NCBI RefSeq assembly: GCF_927798095.1
Contig: NZ_CAKMMF010000007.1
Location: 186,001 to 250,000 of the forward strand
From: Paenibacillus plantiphilus
GTDB taxonomy: Bacteria; Bacillota; Bacilli; Paenibacillales; Paenibacillaceae
Direction of reading: 5' to 3'
DNA length: 64,000 nt
Below the pieces are notes generated by a model. That model ran no database searches, was not told the origin of the DNA, and was given only the letters and a program-made list of their open reading frames with translations. Shown here piece by piece: positions 17,318 through 25,698 of this stretch (position 1 is the first letter of the stretch; every line of letters begins with the position of its first letter). The translations under genes and the position numbers were made by a program.

Positions 17318-17451
17318 GGTCCTTCCACCTCTCACCAGCAATTTGTGATTTTTTTTCATTCCCAATAATAAACCAGCATTTTACAATGATCTAATATATA
17401 ATATTGCTCAAATGATAAGTTGAAATTATGTATGAATAGGAAGGTTGGAAT

Positions 17452-18375
17452 GTGATGAATTTGCATGCATTAAAAGTGTTTCATCATGTGGCCCTGCGCG
17501 GAGCGGTAACGAAAGCAGCCAAGGAACTTCACATTAGCCAGCCAGCAGTAACGCAGCAAATAAGAAATTTGGAGAGGGAGCTGGGTATAAGTTTGATTAA
17601 GCCGGAGGGCAGAGGGATCGCTCTCACATTTGCGGGAAATGAACTATACAGGATGTCAGGCCAGTTATTTGCAATGGAGCATGAAATGGAGAGTAGAATG
17701 AAGGATATCCGGACAGGAAGAAGAGGGAATCTTACAATTGCTTCCACATATTTGCCTGCGACAGTGCTGCTTCCCAAGTGGATTGCGCGATTCAAGTCCA
17801 GCAATGAGGATGTCGCGATTAAGGTGATTACCGGGAATAGCCAGGAATCATTCGAGCTCCTGAACAATCACACCGCTGATCTGGCCATTATTGGGGGCGG
17901 GTGGGAGCTGCCGCAGATCCACTGGGAGCACTTATTCGATGACGAGCTGTGGTTTATCGTTCCGCCGAAGCACCCCTATGCCAATCAGGAGGTTTCCTTG
18001 CAGGACATGATGCAGGAGACGTTCGTCATCAGAGAAGAGGGCAGTTCTACCCGGGAGAGGTTCTATTCGATGTGCCGCACCTACAATGTCCGGCAGCCGA
18101 AGATCGGGATGCAGTTCAATGGACTTTCTGAATCGATCAAAGCTGTTGGCGCCGGATACGGGGCTAATCTCATCTCTGCGATGGCGGTCAAAGAGTTTCT
18201 TGAGCGGGGAGAGGTTGCCAGAGTATTCGTCCCGAATGTTGATCTCAGGCGGCCAATTGCTCTCTGTACTGCGCAGCATAACCCAGTGACGGCAATCACT
18301 GCTGCATTCATTGAGCTTATAAGGGAGCAGCTGCTGCCGGAATGGGGCAAAAATGATTTAGAGATTGCTCTTTAA
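17452..18375 (+). CDS. LysR-family transcriptional regulator
   Basis: 307 residues. N-terminal LysR HTH: MNLHALKVFHHVALRGAVTKAAKELHISQPAVTQQIRNLERELG; C-terminal ligand-binding domain from NLTIASTYLPATVLLPKWI onward. AGGAAGG precedes GTG (17452) and ATG (17455), both possible. It is divergent from the GNAT/phosphoesterase unit, 134 bp apart, so that unit is a candidate target. The ligand-domain style is like CysL/CbbR-type regulators; effector unknown. Confidence 0.92.
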   Translation: MMNLHALKVFHHVALRGAVTKAAKELHISQPAVTQQIRNLERELGISLIKPEGRGIALTFAGNELYRMSGQLFAMEHEMESRMKDIRTGRRGNLTIASTYLPATVLLPKWIARFKSSNEDVAIKVITGNSQESFELLNNHTADLAIIGGGWELPQIHWEHLFDDELWFIVPPKHPYANQEVSLQDMMQETFVIREEGSSTRERFYSMCRTYNVRQPKIGMQFNGLSESIKAVGAGYGANLISAMAVKEFLERGEVARVFVPNVDLRRPIALCTAQHNPVTAITAAFIELIREQLLPEWGKNDLEIAL

Positions 18376-18468
18376 GAGAGACGCTATTTCACCGATAGAT
18401 ACATTACAGATGATTTTATTACTTCACAGGACAACGGTATAATTTCTTGATTAAGGTGGGAGACAAGC

Positions 18469-19986
18469 ATGGTTAATGTATTTAGGAAGCTTCGTATGTC
18501 TGTGAAGAATTCGGATTCACAATTGTCTGAGAAGGATCGTGATATGGTTCGGAGGAATTTCATTGCCTTGGTGGCGATGTACATTGCGTTCGGGATGACT
18601 CTTTTAGGTTTGCTGAGCTCCTTGGCACAAGAGACTACAAGTACAAACGTTCTTCTGAGCATGGTCATGCAAGTTATTACCACAAGCATATATGCGTTTT
18701 TTCATTATAAACGAAGATATATCCATCATATCGGCTACATCGCAGTAACGGGCATCATATTCAATACAACGGCTTCCCTGCTGCAATCGCCGGATAGCAG
18801 TACGGCATTCTCTATCGTTTATCTGGCTGTCGTCTCTGTGCTTTTCATGAAGATGGGTCCGCTTCTGTTCGGAATTATTGCCGGTTTATGTCAGCTGTCA
18901 TACGTGGCGTGGAAGGGTGAGGCGACACAGATAGCCTCAGAATCCATGATGACTTATTTCATTATTTACATATTGATCTCAGCCGTATTATACAGTCTGG
19001 TCGTCGTCTCCAGACAGATGATCAACAGCGTGGAGACTGCAAGAGAACGGGCGGAGGAGCTATCTCAGCTGCAGAGCAGTCAGAAGCAGTCGCTTCTTGA
19101 TAATGTCACGTCCGTCACCCTGCATCTGAACACCGTGACCAAAGCAAGCGAGGAGAACAACAGCTCCTTTGAAGAGATGAACATTGCCTTTCAGGAAATT
19201 TCTCGCGGCGCAGCGGATCAGGTGGATTCCACACTATCCATCAGCGACTCCATTCAAGAGATGAACACGCTTGTGAGCGACCTGTCTCATTCCTTTGAGG
19301 TGCTGTTGAACAAGACCAGCGAAGCGGCGTTATTGTCCGATCAGGGCAAGAGCAATATGAACAAGCTGTCCGAGACGAACGGCCAGTTCACCAATGATAT
19401 TGAATCTGTTACCAAAGAAACATCGCTGCTCATAGACCGCTTGGCAGAGACGAGTCAATTCAGCTCAACAATTAGGGATATCGCGACCCAAACGAATCTC
19501 CTTTCCCTCAATGCAAGCATTGAAGCAGCGAGGGCGGGAGAGCATGGCAAGGGGTTTGCGGTTGTCGCCATGGAGATACGCAAGCTTGCAGAGATGAGCT
19601 CCGAGGCAGCCGCACGAATCTCAGAGCAGCTTGGTGAATTCACGAGTCAGTCTGAATCAACCCGTCAGAAGATGAATCAAGCGGCGCTGCGCATGAACGA
19701 GAGCAATGGGATCACCGAGCAAACGAAGCAGTCCTTCGATTCCATTACCGATGCTGTTTCCCAGCTCAACGATCTGTCCAGAGACAGCGGGGGCTTGATG
19801 AACAAAATTAGCGGCTCCTCTCTGATTATTGCGGATTCTACTTCGAATCTTTCCTCCATCAGCGAAGAGGTGTCAGCTACGTTGGAGCAGTTGTCCGCCA
19901 CATTGGCATCGTTATTGCAGAACAACCGTGTTAGTCTGGATCGGATCAAGGAAGCGGAGTCGAATTTGCAAAAGGTTGCCGGATAA
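18469..19986 (+). CDS. methyl-accepting chemotaxis protein with multi-helix membrane sensor
   Basis: 505 residues. The first ~180 residues contain about six membrane helices ([60 protein letters not shown]) with no extracellular ligand domain and no obvious HAMP. The rest is a long coiled coil with the signalling hairpin [41 protein letters not shown], the near-invariant CheA/CheW-contacting tip. It would feed chemotaxis signals to CheA. Such sensors may detect membrane state or a small hydrophobic cue; that is inference. A strong terminator follows. Confidence 0.93.
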   Translation: MVNVFRKLRMSVKNSDSQLSEKDRDMVRRNFIALVAMYIAFGMTLLGLLSSLAQETTSTNVLLSMVMQVITTSIYAFFHYKRRYIHHIGYIAVTGIIFNTTASLLQSPDSSTAFSIVYLAVVSVLFMKMGPLLFGIIAGLCQLSYVAWKGEATQIASESMMTYFIIYILISAVLYSLVVVSRQMINSVETARERAEELSQLQSSQKQSLLDNVTSVTLHLNTVTKASEENNSSFEEMNIAFQEISRGAADQVDSTLSISDSIQEMNTLVSDLSHSFEVLLNKTSEAALLSDQGKSNMNKLSETNGQFTNDIESVTKETSLLIDRLAETSQFSSTIRDIATQTNLLSLNASIEAARAGEHGKGFAVVAMEIRKLAEMSSEAAARISEQLGEFTSQSESTRQKMNQAALRMNESNGITEQTKQSFDSITDAVSQLNDLSRDSGGLMNKISGSSLIIADSTSNLSSISEEVSATLEQLSATLASLLQNNRVSLDRIKEAESNLQKVAG

Positions 19987-20014
19987 TCAATAATGATAGT
20001 TAGCTGCACGGACA

Positions 20015-20062
20015 GGGCTGCTCCATATGAAGCGATAAACGCTTCCGGAGCAGCCCGTTTTT
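20015..20062 (+). terminator. chemoreceptor gene terminator
   Basis: GGGCTGCTCC / GGAGCAGCCC with an inner GAAGCG / CGCTTC stem and a T-run after it. Confidence 0.9.
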
Positions 20063-20137
20063 CTCATCGTCGATATGGTTCCTAAGTCTGTAACGGAATG
20101 CTTCAAAATAGTCATTCCCTATATCTTCACGAAACAT

Positions 20138-20177
20138 TATAATAGGAACAGGCACACAAGTGCGCAAACGTTTGCGC
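20138..20177 (+). promoter_or_regulatory. promoter -10 and LacI-type operator of the maltose phosphorylase operon
   Basis: TATAAT at 20138-20143 (weak TTCCCT -35 17 nt upstream) is followed by a perfect 16-bp palindrome GCGCAAACGTTTGCGC at 20162-20177. Its core GCAAACGTTTGC is the classical LacI/GalR-family operator shape, and it sits just downstream of the expected transcript start, a position that represses. No LacI-family gene is in the window. Confidence 0.8.
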
Positions 20178-20202
20178 GAAAATTATGAAAAAGGGTGAAC
20201 TC

Positions 20203-22515
20203 ATGAAAAGGTTATTTGAGGTGGACAGTTGGAAAATCGTTGAAACCGAACTCCACAAGGAAGAATTCCGACTGGCCGAAAGTATGATGAGCCTTGGTAA
20301 CGGTCATATGGGCATGCGAGGCAACTTTGAAGAGAACTATTCCGGCGATTTCCACCGCGGATCGTATGTGGCGGGTGTCTGGTTCCCGGACAAGACGCGT
20401 GTCGGCTGGTGGAAGAACGGATATCCTAATTATTTTGGCAAAGTGATTAACTCCACCAATTACATCGGTGTCCGCGTGCTGATCGATGGGGAAGAAGTGG
20501 ATCTATATAACGCAACTGTGAAGGAATTCTATCGTGAGCTCGATATGCAGCACGGTGTTCTGACACGTAAATTCACTGTTCTCCAAGGGGAGAAAGAAAC
20601 CGAAATAACAGCGGTGCGCTTCCTGTCTATTGCAGAGAAAGAGCTGGCTGTTATTCGTTATGCAGTTACGCCTAAGAACTACAGCGGCGTAGTTACCTTC
20701 GTGCCTTATCTGGATGGGGATATCCGCAATGAGGATTCCAACTATGACGAGGATTTCTGGGTTCCAATCAGCCATGAAGCTTCGGAATATGAAGCCAGTC
20801 TCGTAATGAAAACGAAGGACAATCCATTCGGCACGCCGACCTTCCAGGTTTCGACTGCGATGAAGGCAGAGGTAGAAGGCTCCGTAGCGAGCATATCCTT
20901 CGCACAAGAGGAAGAATATGTAGCGAATACGATCCAGCTGAAAGCTGAGCAGGGACAGACTGTTACATTGAACAAATATGTTGCTGTCACGACGGACCGC
21001 GATCATGATGCAAGTCTGCTCGTTGCCAAGGGCAAGGAAGTACTGGCAAGAGCGGCAGCCAAAGGCTATGGCGCATTGCTTGACGAGCACAAGGCAGGCT
21101 GGCTGCAGCGCTGGGAAATTGCAGATGTCGAGATTCAAGGGGACGATGAGGCGCAGCAGGGAATCCGCTTCAATCTGTTCCAGCTTTTCTGTACGTACTA
21201 TGGCGAAGATGCTCGTCTGAACATCGGTCCTAAAGGCTTTACAGGCGAGAAATACGGCGGAGCAACCTACTGGGATACCGAGGCGTATGCCATTCCGCTC
21301 TACCTGTCTACAGCTAAGCCTGAGGTGGCTCGCAATCTGGCTGTCTATCGTCATACGCAATTGGAAGGCGCTTACCATAATGCTGGCCAGCAAGGTCTGC
21401 AGGGCGCGCTCTATCCGATGGTTACCTTTACCGGTGTGGAATGCCACAACGAGTGGGAGATCACCTTTGAGGAAATCCACCGGAATGGCGCAATTGCCTA
21501 TGCCGTCTACAACTATGTGAACTATACAGGCGATCAGGATTATCTCCACCAGTACGGAATTGACGTGTTGACTGGAATCTCCCGCTTCTGGGCGGACCGC
21601 GTGCATTATCATGAGAAGAAGGACCAATACATGATGCACGGCGTTACCGGACCGAACGAATACGAGAACAATGTGAACAACAACTGGTACACCAATAAGA
21701 TGGCTGCCTGGACGCTGAAGTACACGCTGAAGGTTATCGAGCAACTGAAAGCAAGCGGTCATGGCGGACGTGTAGCAGGACTGCATATTACCGATGAAGA
21801 AACAGCCAAGTGGCAGCAAATTATAGACAAAATGTACTATCCATTCAGCGAGGAGCTGAACGTATTCGTACAGCATGACACGTTCCTCGACAAGGATCTG
21901 AAGACGGTAGACAAGCTTAAGCCGGAAGAGCGTCCGCTTAATCAGAAGTGGTCATGGGATAAAATTCTGCGCAGCTGCTTCATCAAGCAGGCGGATGTGC
22001 TTCAAGGCATCTATTTCTTCAACGATGAATTTACAATTGAGGAGAAGCGCCGCAACTTCGACTTCTACGAGCCGATGACGGTTCACGAGTCCTCGCTCTC
22101 CCCATGTATCCACTCCATCCTCGCGGCGGAGCTTGGCATGGAAGAGAAGGCATTCGAGATGTATCACCGTACTGCGCGTCTTGATCTCGACAACTATAAC
22201 AATGACACCGAGGACGGTCTGCACATCACGTCCATGACAGGCTCATGGCTGTCGATCGTACAAGGCTTCGCGGGTATGAGAACACCTGACGAGTCGCTCT
22301 CCTTTGCACCGTTTATCCCGCAGGCTTGGGAGCGCTACAGCTTCAAGATCGTTTACCGCGAGCACTACCTGAAGATTGAGGTAGACAAGGCGAAGGTTAC
22401 GATTTCCCAAGAGGGACCTGAGCTGGTCATTGGTTTGTATAACGAGAGCTACACGCTGCCGGAGAACGGCGAAGTGTCGGTAGATGTGAAGCAGACTGAA
22501 GAGGTGGCACAATGA
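20203..22515 (+). CDS. mapA: GH65 disaccharide phosphorylase, probably maltose phosphorylase
   Basis: 770 residues, the usual GH65 length. Converts maltose plus phosphate to glucose and beta-glucose 1-phosphate in the cytosol. Seen: N-terminal [21 protein letters not shown], the (alpha/alpha)6 barrel with [16 protein letters not shown], the specificity loop region [16 protein letters not shown] typical of maltose phosphorylases, the general-acid Glu486 in [18 protein letters not shown], and [16 protein letters not shown]. Kojibiose and trehalose phosphorylases differ in the specificity loop. The ATG at 20203 follows AAGGGTGA by 5 nt; the ATG at 20185 is less likely. It overlaps pgmB by ATGA, so both products form one pathway. 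Confidence 0.93.
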   Translation: MKRLFEVDSWKIVETELHKEEFRLAESMMSLGNGHMGMRGNFEENYSGDFHRGSYVAGVWFPDKTRVGWWKNGYPNYFGKVINSTNYIGVRVLIDGEEVDLYNATVKEFYRELDMQHGVLTRKFTVLQGEKETEITAVRFLSIAEKELAVIRYAVTPKNYSGVVTFVPYLDGDIRNEDSNYDEDFWVPISHEASEYEASLVMKTKDNPFGTPTFQVSTAMKAEVEGSVASISFAQEEEYVANTIQLKAEQGQTVTLNKYVAVTTDRDHDASLLVAKGKEVLARAAAKGYGALLDEHKAGWLQRWEIADVEIQGDDEAQQGIRFNLFQLFCTYYGEDARLNIGPKGFTGEKYGGATYWDTEAYAIPLYLSTAKPEVARNLAVYRHTQLEGAYHNAGQQGLQGALYPMVTFTGVECHNEWEITFEEIHRNGAIAYAVYNYVNYTGDQDYLHQYGIDVLTGISRFWADRVHYHEKKDQYMMHGVTGPNEYENNVNNNWYTNKMAAWTLKYTLKVIEQLKASGHGGRVAGLHITDEETAKWQQIIDKMYYPFSEELNVFVQHDTFLDKDLKTVDKLKPEERPLNQKWSWDKILRSCFIKQADVLQGIYFFNDEFTIEEKRRNFDFYEPMTVHESSLSPCIHSILAAELGMEEKAFEMYHRTARLDLDNYNNDTEDGLHITSMTGSWLSIVQGFAGMRTPDESLSFAPFIPQAWERYSFKIVYREHYLKIEVDKAKVTISQEGPELVIGLYNESYTLPENGEVSVDVKQTEEVAQ

Positions 22516-23183
22516 GCAAACCACTTCAGGCGTTTATCTTTGACCTGGATGGGGTCATCACAGAATCCGCAGAATATCACTATCTGGCGTGGAAAGCGCT
22601 TGGCGAGGACTTGAATATTCCGTTCACACGGGAGTTCAATGAAGAGCTGAAGGGTGTCTCGCGAATGGATTCACTGGAGAAAATTCTGGTCCTTGGCGGT
22701 AGACAGAATGATTTCACGCCAGAGCAGAAGAACAGTCTGGCAGAGAAGAAGAACGATCATTACTGCACGCTGATCCAGAACATTACGCCAGCGGATATTT
22801 TGCCGGGCATTGAGCCGCTTCTGGCCGAGATCCGCGCCAATGGCTTGAAGCTGGGACTGGCTTCTGTCAGCAAGAATGCATTCACCGTTATGACCTCACT
22901 CGGCCTGAAGGACGAGTTCGATGTCATCGTGGATGCGGCTACGATCAGCAAGGGCAAGCCAGATCCGGAAATCTTCCTGACGGCAGCTCGCCTGCTGGGG
23001 GTTGAAGCAACAGCTTGTATCGGAGTTGAGGATGCTGCGGCAGGCGTAGATTCCATTAAAGGCGCAGGCATGTTCGCAGTTGGAGTGGGATCGCCGGAAT
23101 CATTGGCTAAGGCAGATCTGCTCTACCCGAATACATCGCTGCTGTCCTATGCAGAGATTGTTGCGAAATATCAACAAGCATAA
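22512..23183 (+). CDS. pgmB: beta-phosphoglucomutase
   Basis: 223 residues, HAD superfamily with helical cap. Converts the beta-glucose 1-phosphate made by the preceding phosphorylase to glucose 6-phosphate. Motif I is [21 protein letters not shown] (nucleophile and acid Asp), [13 protein letters not shown] in the cap, [10 protein letters not shown] (motif II), [11 protein letters not shown] (motif III Lys) and [19 protein letters not shown] (motif IV). The start ATG overlaps the phosphorylase stop (ATGA). In motif I the residue after VIT is Glu where many PgmB have Asp. Confidence 0.96.
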   Translation: MSKPLQAFIFDLDGVITESAEYHYLAWKALGEDLNIPFTREFNEELKGVSRMDSLEKILVLGGRQNDFTPEQKNSLAEKKNDHYCTLIQNITPADILPGIEPLLAEIRANGLKLGLASVSKNAFTVMTSLGLKDEFDVIVDAATISKGKPDPEIFLTAARLLGVEATACIGVEDAAAGVDSIKGAGMFAVGVGSPESLAKADLLYPNTSLLSYAEIVAKYQQA

Positions 23184-23232
23184 TGAATAAAGAGTGTACA
23201 CGGTCTCTGTATACACTTTGATAGCGTTATAG

Positions 23233-23273
23233 AAGAGGGAGCCTTGCATGATTGCGCAAGGCTCCCTCTTTTT
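23233..23273 (+). terminator. terminator of the mapA-pgmB operon
   Basis: 13-bp stem GAGGGAGCCTTGC / GCAAGGCTCCCTC with an 8-nt loop and a T-run. Confidence 0.93.
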
Positions 23274-23304
23274 GAGAATGATACCCGGATCATTCATGTA
23301 TACG

Positions 23305-24639
23305 TCAGGATGGTTGTCTGCGTTTTGGAAATCGTAGCCGTACGACGGTTCCACGCCCATACTCGCTATGAACTTCGAGCAATCCGTTATGCTGCTGCAT
23401 GACAGCTTTGACATAATATAAGCCGAGCCCGAAGTTGTCGATTGATCTTTTCGTCGTATAGAATGGTTCTGCAATATGCGCCAAATCGGTTTTGGCGATA
23501 CCAGTTCCGTTATCTTGAAATTCGATGATCCATTCATTGCCCCAGCGGTACCAGCGCAAATGGATGTCGCATGACTGATCTTTGCTTGCATCTAGTGCAT
23601 TCTTGATCAGATTCATGAACACTTCGTACATATGAACGGGGTCGCACTGGAGCAGCAGGGAGGTCATTTTATTATCGATCGTAATGGTCAGACGCCGCTC
23701 ATTCAAATACGGAAGTGAAGAAAGCCGTGCTTGTTCCAGCAAATCGACAATGTCGCATACCGTTTCTTTCAATATAATTTCTTGGGACTGGTTGTGAATA
23801 CGGAGAATCATATCTTCAAGATGTCCTTGAGAATGCTCAATCGATTCCATGTAGCTTTGGATGGGCTCGTATTGCTTCTGATCGATGGAAAGCTTGGACT
23901 TGAGCGTCCAGTATTTCATTTTATCCAGTTCATTTTTCATCGTATGATTTAATAACGAGGTGCCGTATGCGAAAGAGCGGACTTTGGAACCCATTACTTG
24001 TCGTTCTAATCGAATTCGAACACCGAAGACACCGTGATATAATGCGCCGATGAGAAAGGTAAGGAATGATTTCGCGATAACTAAAGGGAACAAAAGATGC
24101 AACTCGTACGCAGGAAACCAAATCTCGGCGTAGTAATTTAGACTTAATGTTCCAACGATGCAAGGGCAGATGATGAGCATGGCGTACTGTCGGTTTCTGC
24201 GCTGCATCAAGTCCTTTTCTCTCCAGTAGGAGTATACGAGTAAGAAGACAGCGGCGGAATAATAAAGGGTAATCCATATAGTCGGAAGTCGAACGTCATA
24301 AGGGTCCTCGTATAGCAGCATATTCAGCCAATAAGTCAGCAGCGGCGGTATGAAAACCAGCCATCTTATGTGGCGCAGCGGCAGTATTGTGCTTACATTG
24401 GAGTAGGTTATGCTAGCTAGCAGGACAATGCATGGGACGAGGAACAAGTATGTCCAGTTGAGAATAAGACTGATCCATTGCCATATTTCGGACTGATCAG
24501 GGGCAATTATATAAGGAAGCGCGCCAAGGCCTACGAATAGAAGGAACAGCGCGGTCCAGCGCACTTCTTCCCTCTGCGGATTCATGCTGAAAACAATAAT
24601 GGAGCAGAACAGCTCAATGAAAAACATTGCCCAGTACAT
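23305..24639 (-). CDS. membrane sensor histidine kinase (seven-helix input)
   Basis: 444 residues. The N-terminal ~220 residues form about seven membrane helices (YWAMFFIELFCSIIVFSM, WTALFLLFVGLGALPYIIA, WISLILNWTYLFLVPCIVLLASI and so on). The phospho-acceptor is probably His in SLLNHTMKNELDKMKYW, and the HATPase has the N-box NLIKNALDAS, G1 FQDNGTGIA and G2 NFGLGLYYVKAVMQQHNG. The ATG at 24639 is chosen because GGAGG is 5 nt upstream; the regulator gene ends 17 nt before it. The stimulus is unknown; it pairs with the NarL-type regulator gene upstream. Confidence 0.9.
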   Translation of the reverse strand: MYWAMFFIELFCSIIVFSMNPQREEVRWTALFLLFVGLGALPYIIAPDQSEIWQWISLILNWTYLFLVPCIVLLASITYSNVSTILPLRHIRWLVFIPPLLTYWLNMLLYEDPYDVRLPTIWITLYYSAAVFLLVYSYWREKDLMQRRNRQYAMLIICPCIVGTLSLNYYAEIWFPAYELHLLFPLVIAKSFLTFLIGALYHGVFGVRIRLERQVMGSKVRSFAYGTSLLNHTMKNELDKMKYWTLKSKLSIDQKQYEPIQSYMESIEHSQGHLEDMILRIHNQSQEIILKETVCDIVDLLEQARLSSLPYLNERRLTITIDNKMTSLLLQCDPVHMYEVFMNLIKNALDASKDQSCDIHLRWYRWGNEWIIEFQDNGTGIAKTDLAHIAEPFYTTKRSIDNFGLGLYYVKAVMQQHNGLLEVHSEYGRGTVVRLRFPKRRQPS

Positions 24640-24655
24640 AGAAGCCTCCATTGTT

Positions 24656-25249
24656 CTATTCGCGTTCAATAATTCGGCCAAGCTTACGGCGAATGGTGCG
24701 TAATTGATTTTTGATTGTTGCGAACGACTTATTTAGCTTTGCCGCAATTTGCGGCTTATTGTAGCCAAGCTGGTCCAGCTTGAAAACTTCCTTTTCGACA
24801 GGGGTCAACCCATCCAACTGAGTACTCATGACAAACCCTTTGCGCAGCACCGTTGCCGCATCGGGATGAATGGCCATTCGGCCCTGGTAACAATCACGTA
24901 TCGTTTGGATGATATCAGACACGCTTGATTTGTGAAGGAAGTTAACTGCTCCGTATGCAAACGCTTCCAAAATTATCTCTTGTTCAACCATCGATGTGAG
25001 CATGATGACGGGGCAATGAATCACTTCAGGGTTATCGCGCAACAATTCAATGCCGTCCAAGCGATTGCCGGTGAGATGTATATCAAGCAGCAGGATATCC
25101 GGATAGCATCTTTGAATTTGTTCGAGCGTGTCTGCTTTATTGCTAGCGGTGGCGACGACTTCAATATCTCGCTCCGCTCCAATATCAACCGTGAGCCGTT
25201 CCAGCCAGAAGGGGTCATCTTCTACAATCATGACACGGATTGTGTGCAA
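24656..25249 (-). CDS. NarL/LuxR-family response regulator
   Basis: 197 residues. Receiver domain: MIVEDDPFWLERL (acidic pocket), the phospho-acceptor Asp in ILLLDIHLTGNRLDG, MLTSM and the Lys in NFLHKSS. C-terminal LuxR-type HTH: LTPVEKEVFKLDQLGYNKPQIAAKLNKSFATIKNQLRTI. TTG at 25249 follows AAGGAGGG by 8 nt. Cotranscribed with the kinase gene. The closest genes it could control are the two RCC1/CBM genes, which share an activator-like palindrome; this is inference. Confidence 0.92.
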   Translation of the reverse strand: MHTIRVMIVEDDPFWLERLTVDIGAERDIEVVATASNKADTLEQIQRCYPDILLLDIHLTGNRLDGIELLRDNPEVIHCPVIMLTSMVEQEIILEAFAYGAVNFLHKSSVSDIIQTIRDCYQGRMAIHPDAATVLRKGFVMSTQLDGLTPVEKEVFKLDQLGYNKPQIAAKLNKSFATIKNQLRTIRRKLGRIIERE

Positions 25250-25388
25250 TATCCTAACCCTCCTTAGGAATGGCGTCTATATTTGTTTAGACTTGGGATT
25301 ATATGAAATAATCATAGCACAATGTCCTTCTATTTGTTACCTGCTTTAGTTTTATCTACATAGAAATATTGACTTGACGAGGGGATAA

Positions 25389-25535
25389 TTTATAGTCGCT
25401 GGACACCGCAGTGCTGGAAGCACAGGTCAATTGACGAGCAAGCTGTACGAGACATTGGCAGGTATTCAGAATGGGGTCGTGGAGGACCCTGGATGGTTAT
25501 TATACGAATCTTTAAAGCGTATGCAAGGTAGATAA
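25389..25535 (+). pseudogene. remnant of a branched-chain aminotransferase gene (3' end)
   Basis: About 48 in-frame codons ending in TAA translate to ...GSTGQLTSKLYETLAGIQNGVVEDPGWLL..., closely matching the C-terminus of the intact ilvE product in this window (RTGQLTSRIYDTLTGIQNGNVEDPFGWAV at 44.7 kb). The rest of the gene is missing and the frame has no start, so it is a deletion remnant. Confidence 0.75.
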
Positions 25536-25552
25536 TAAGTAGTGTTCAACGC

Positions 25553-25590
25553 AAATAGCGATGCGGGAAGTGGTTCCCGCATCGCTATTT
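25553..25590. terminator. 17-bp perfect hairpin terminator
   Basis: AAATAGCGATGCGGGAA, GTGG loop, TTCCCGCATCGCTATTT. It follows the ilvE remnant, so it is probably that lost gene's terminator; it may also serve the convergent RCC1/CBM gene. Confidence 0.92.
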
Positions 25591-25698
25591 TTAAATCTAT
25601 CAGAAAGTATAGAATGGTCTCAATACTAAGCTGGATAGTTGGAGCCCCTTCGTTGCAGTATAGGCTAGATTATCAGACTGGGACCTTTGGAAACGAGA

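Noticed and set aside
20503-21876. 457-codon minus-strand frame
   Set aside because: Antisense to maltose phosphorylase; the long frame follows from codon bias in the real gene.
25389-25535. Independent small protein gene
   Set aside because: No start codon or ribosome binding site; it aligns to the middle of the C-terminal part of IlvE.
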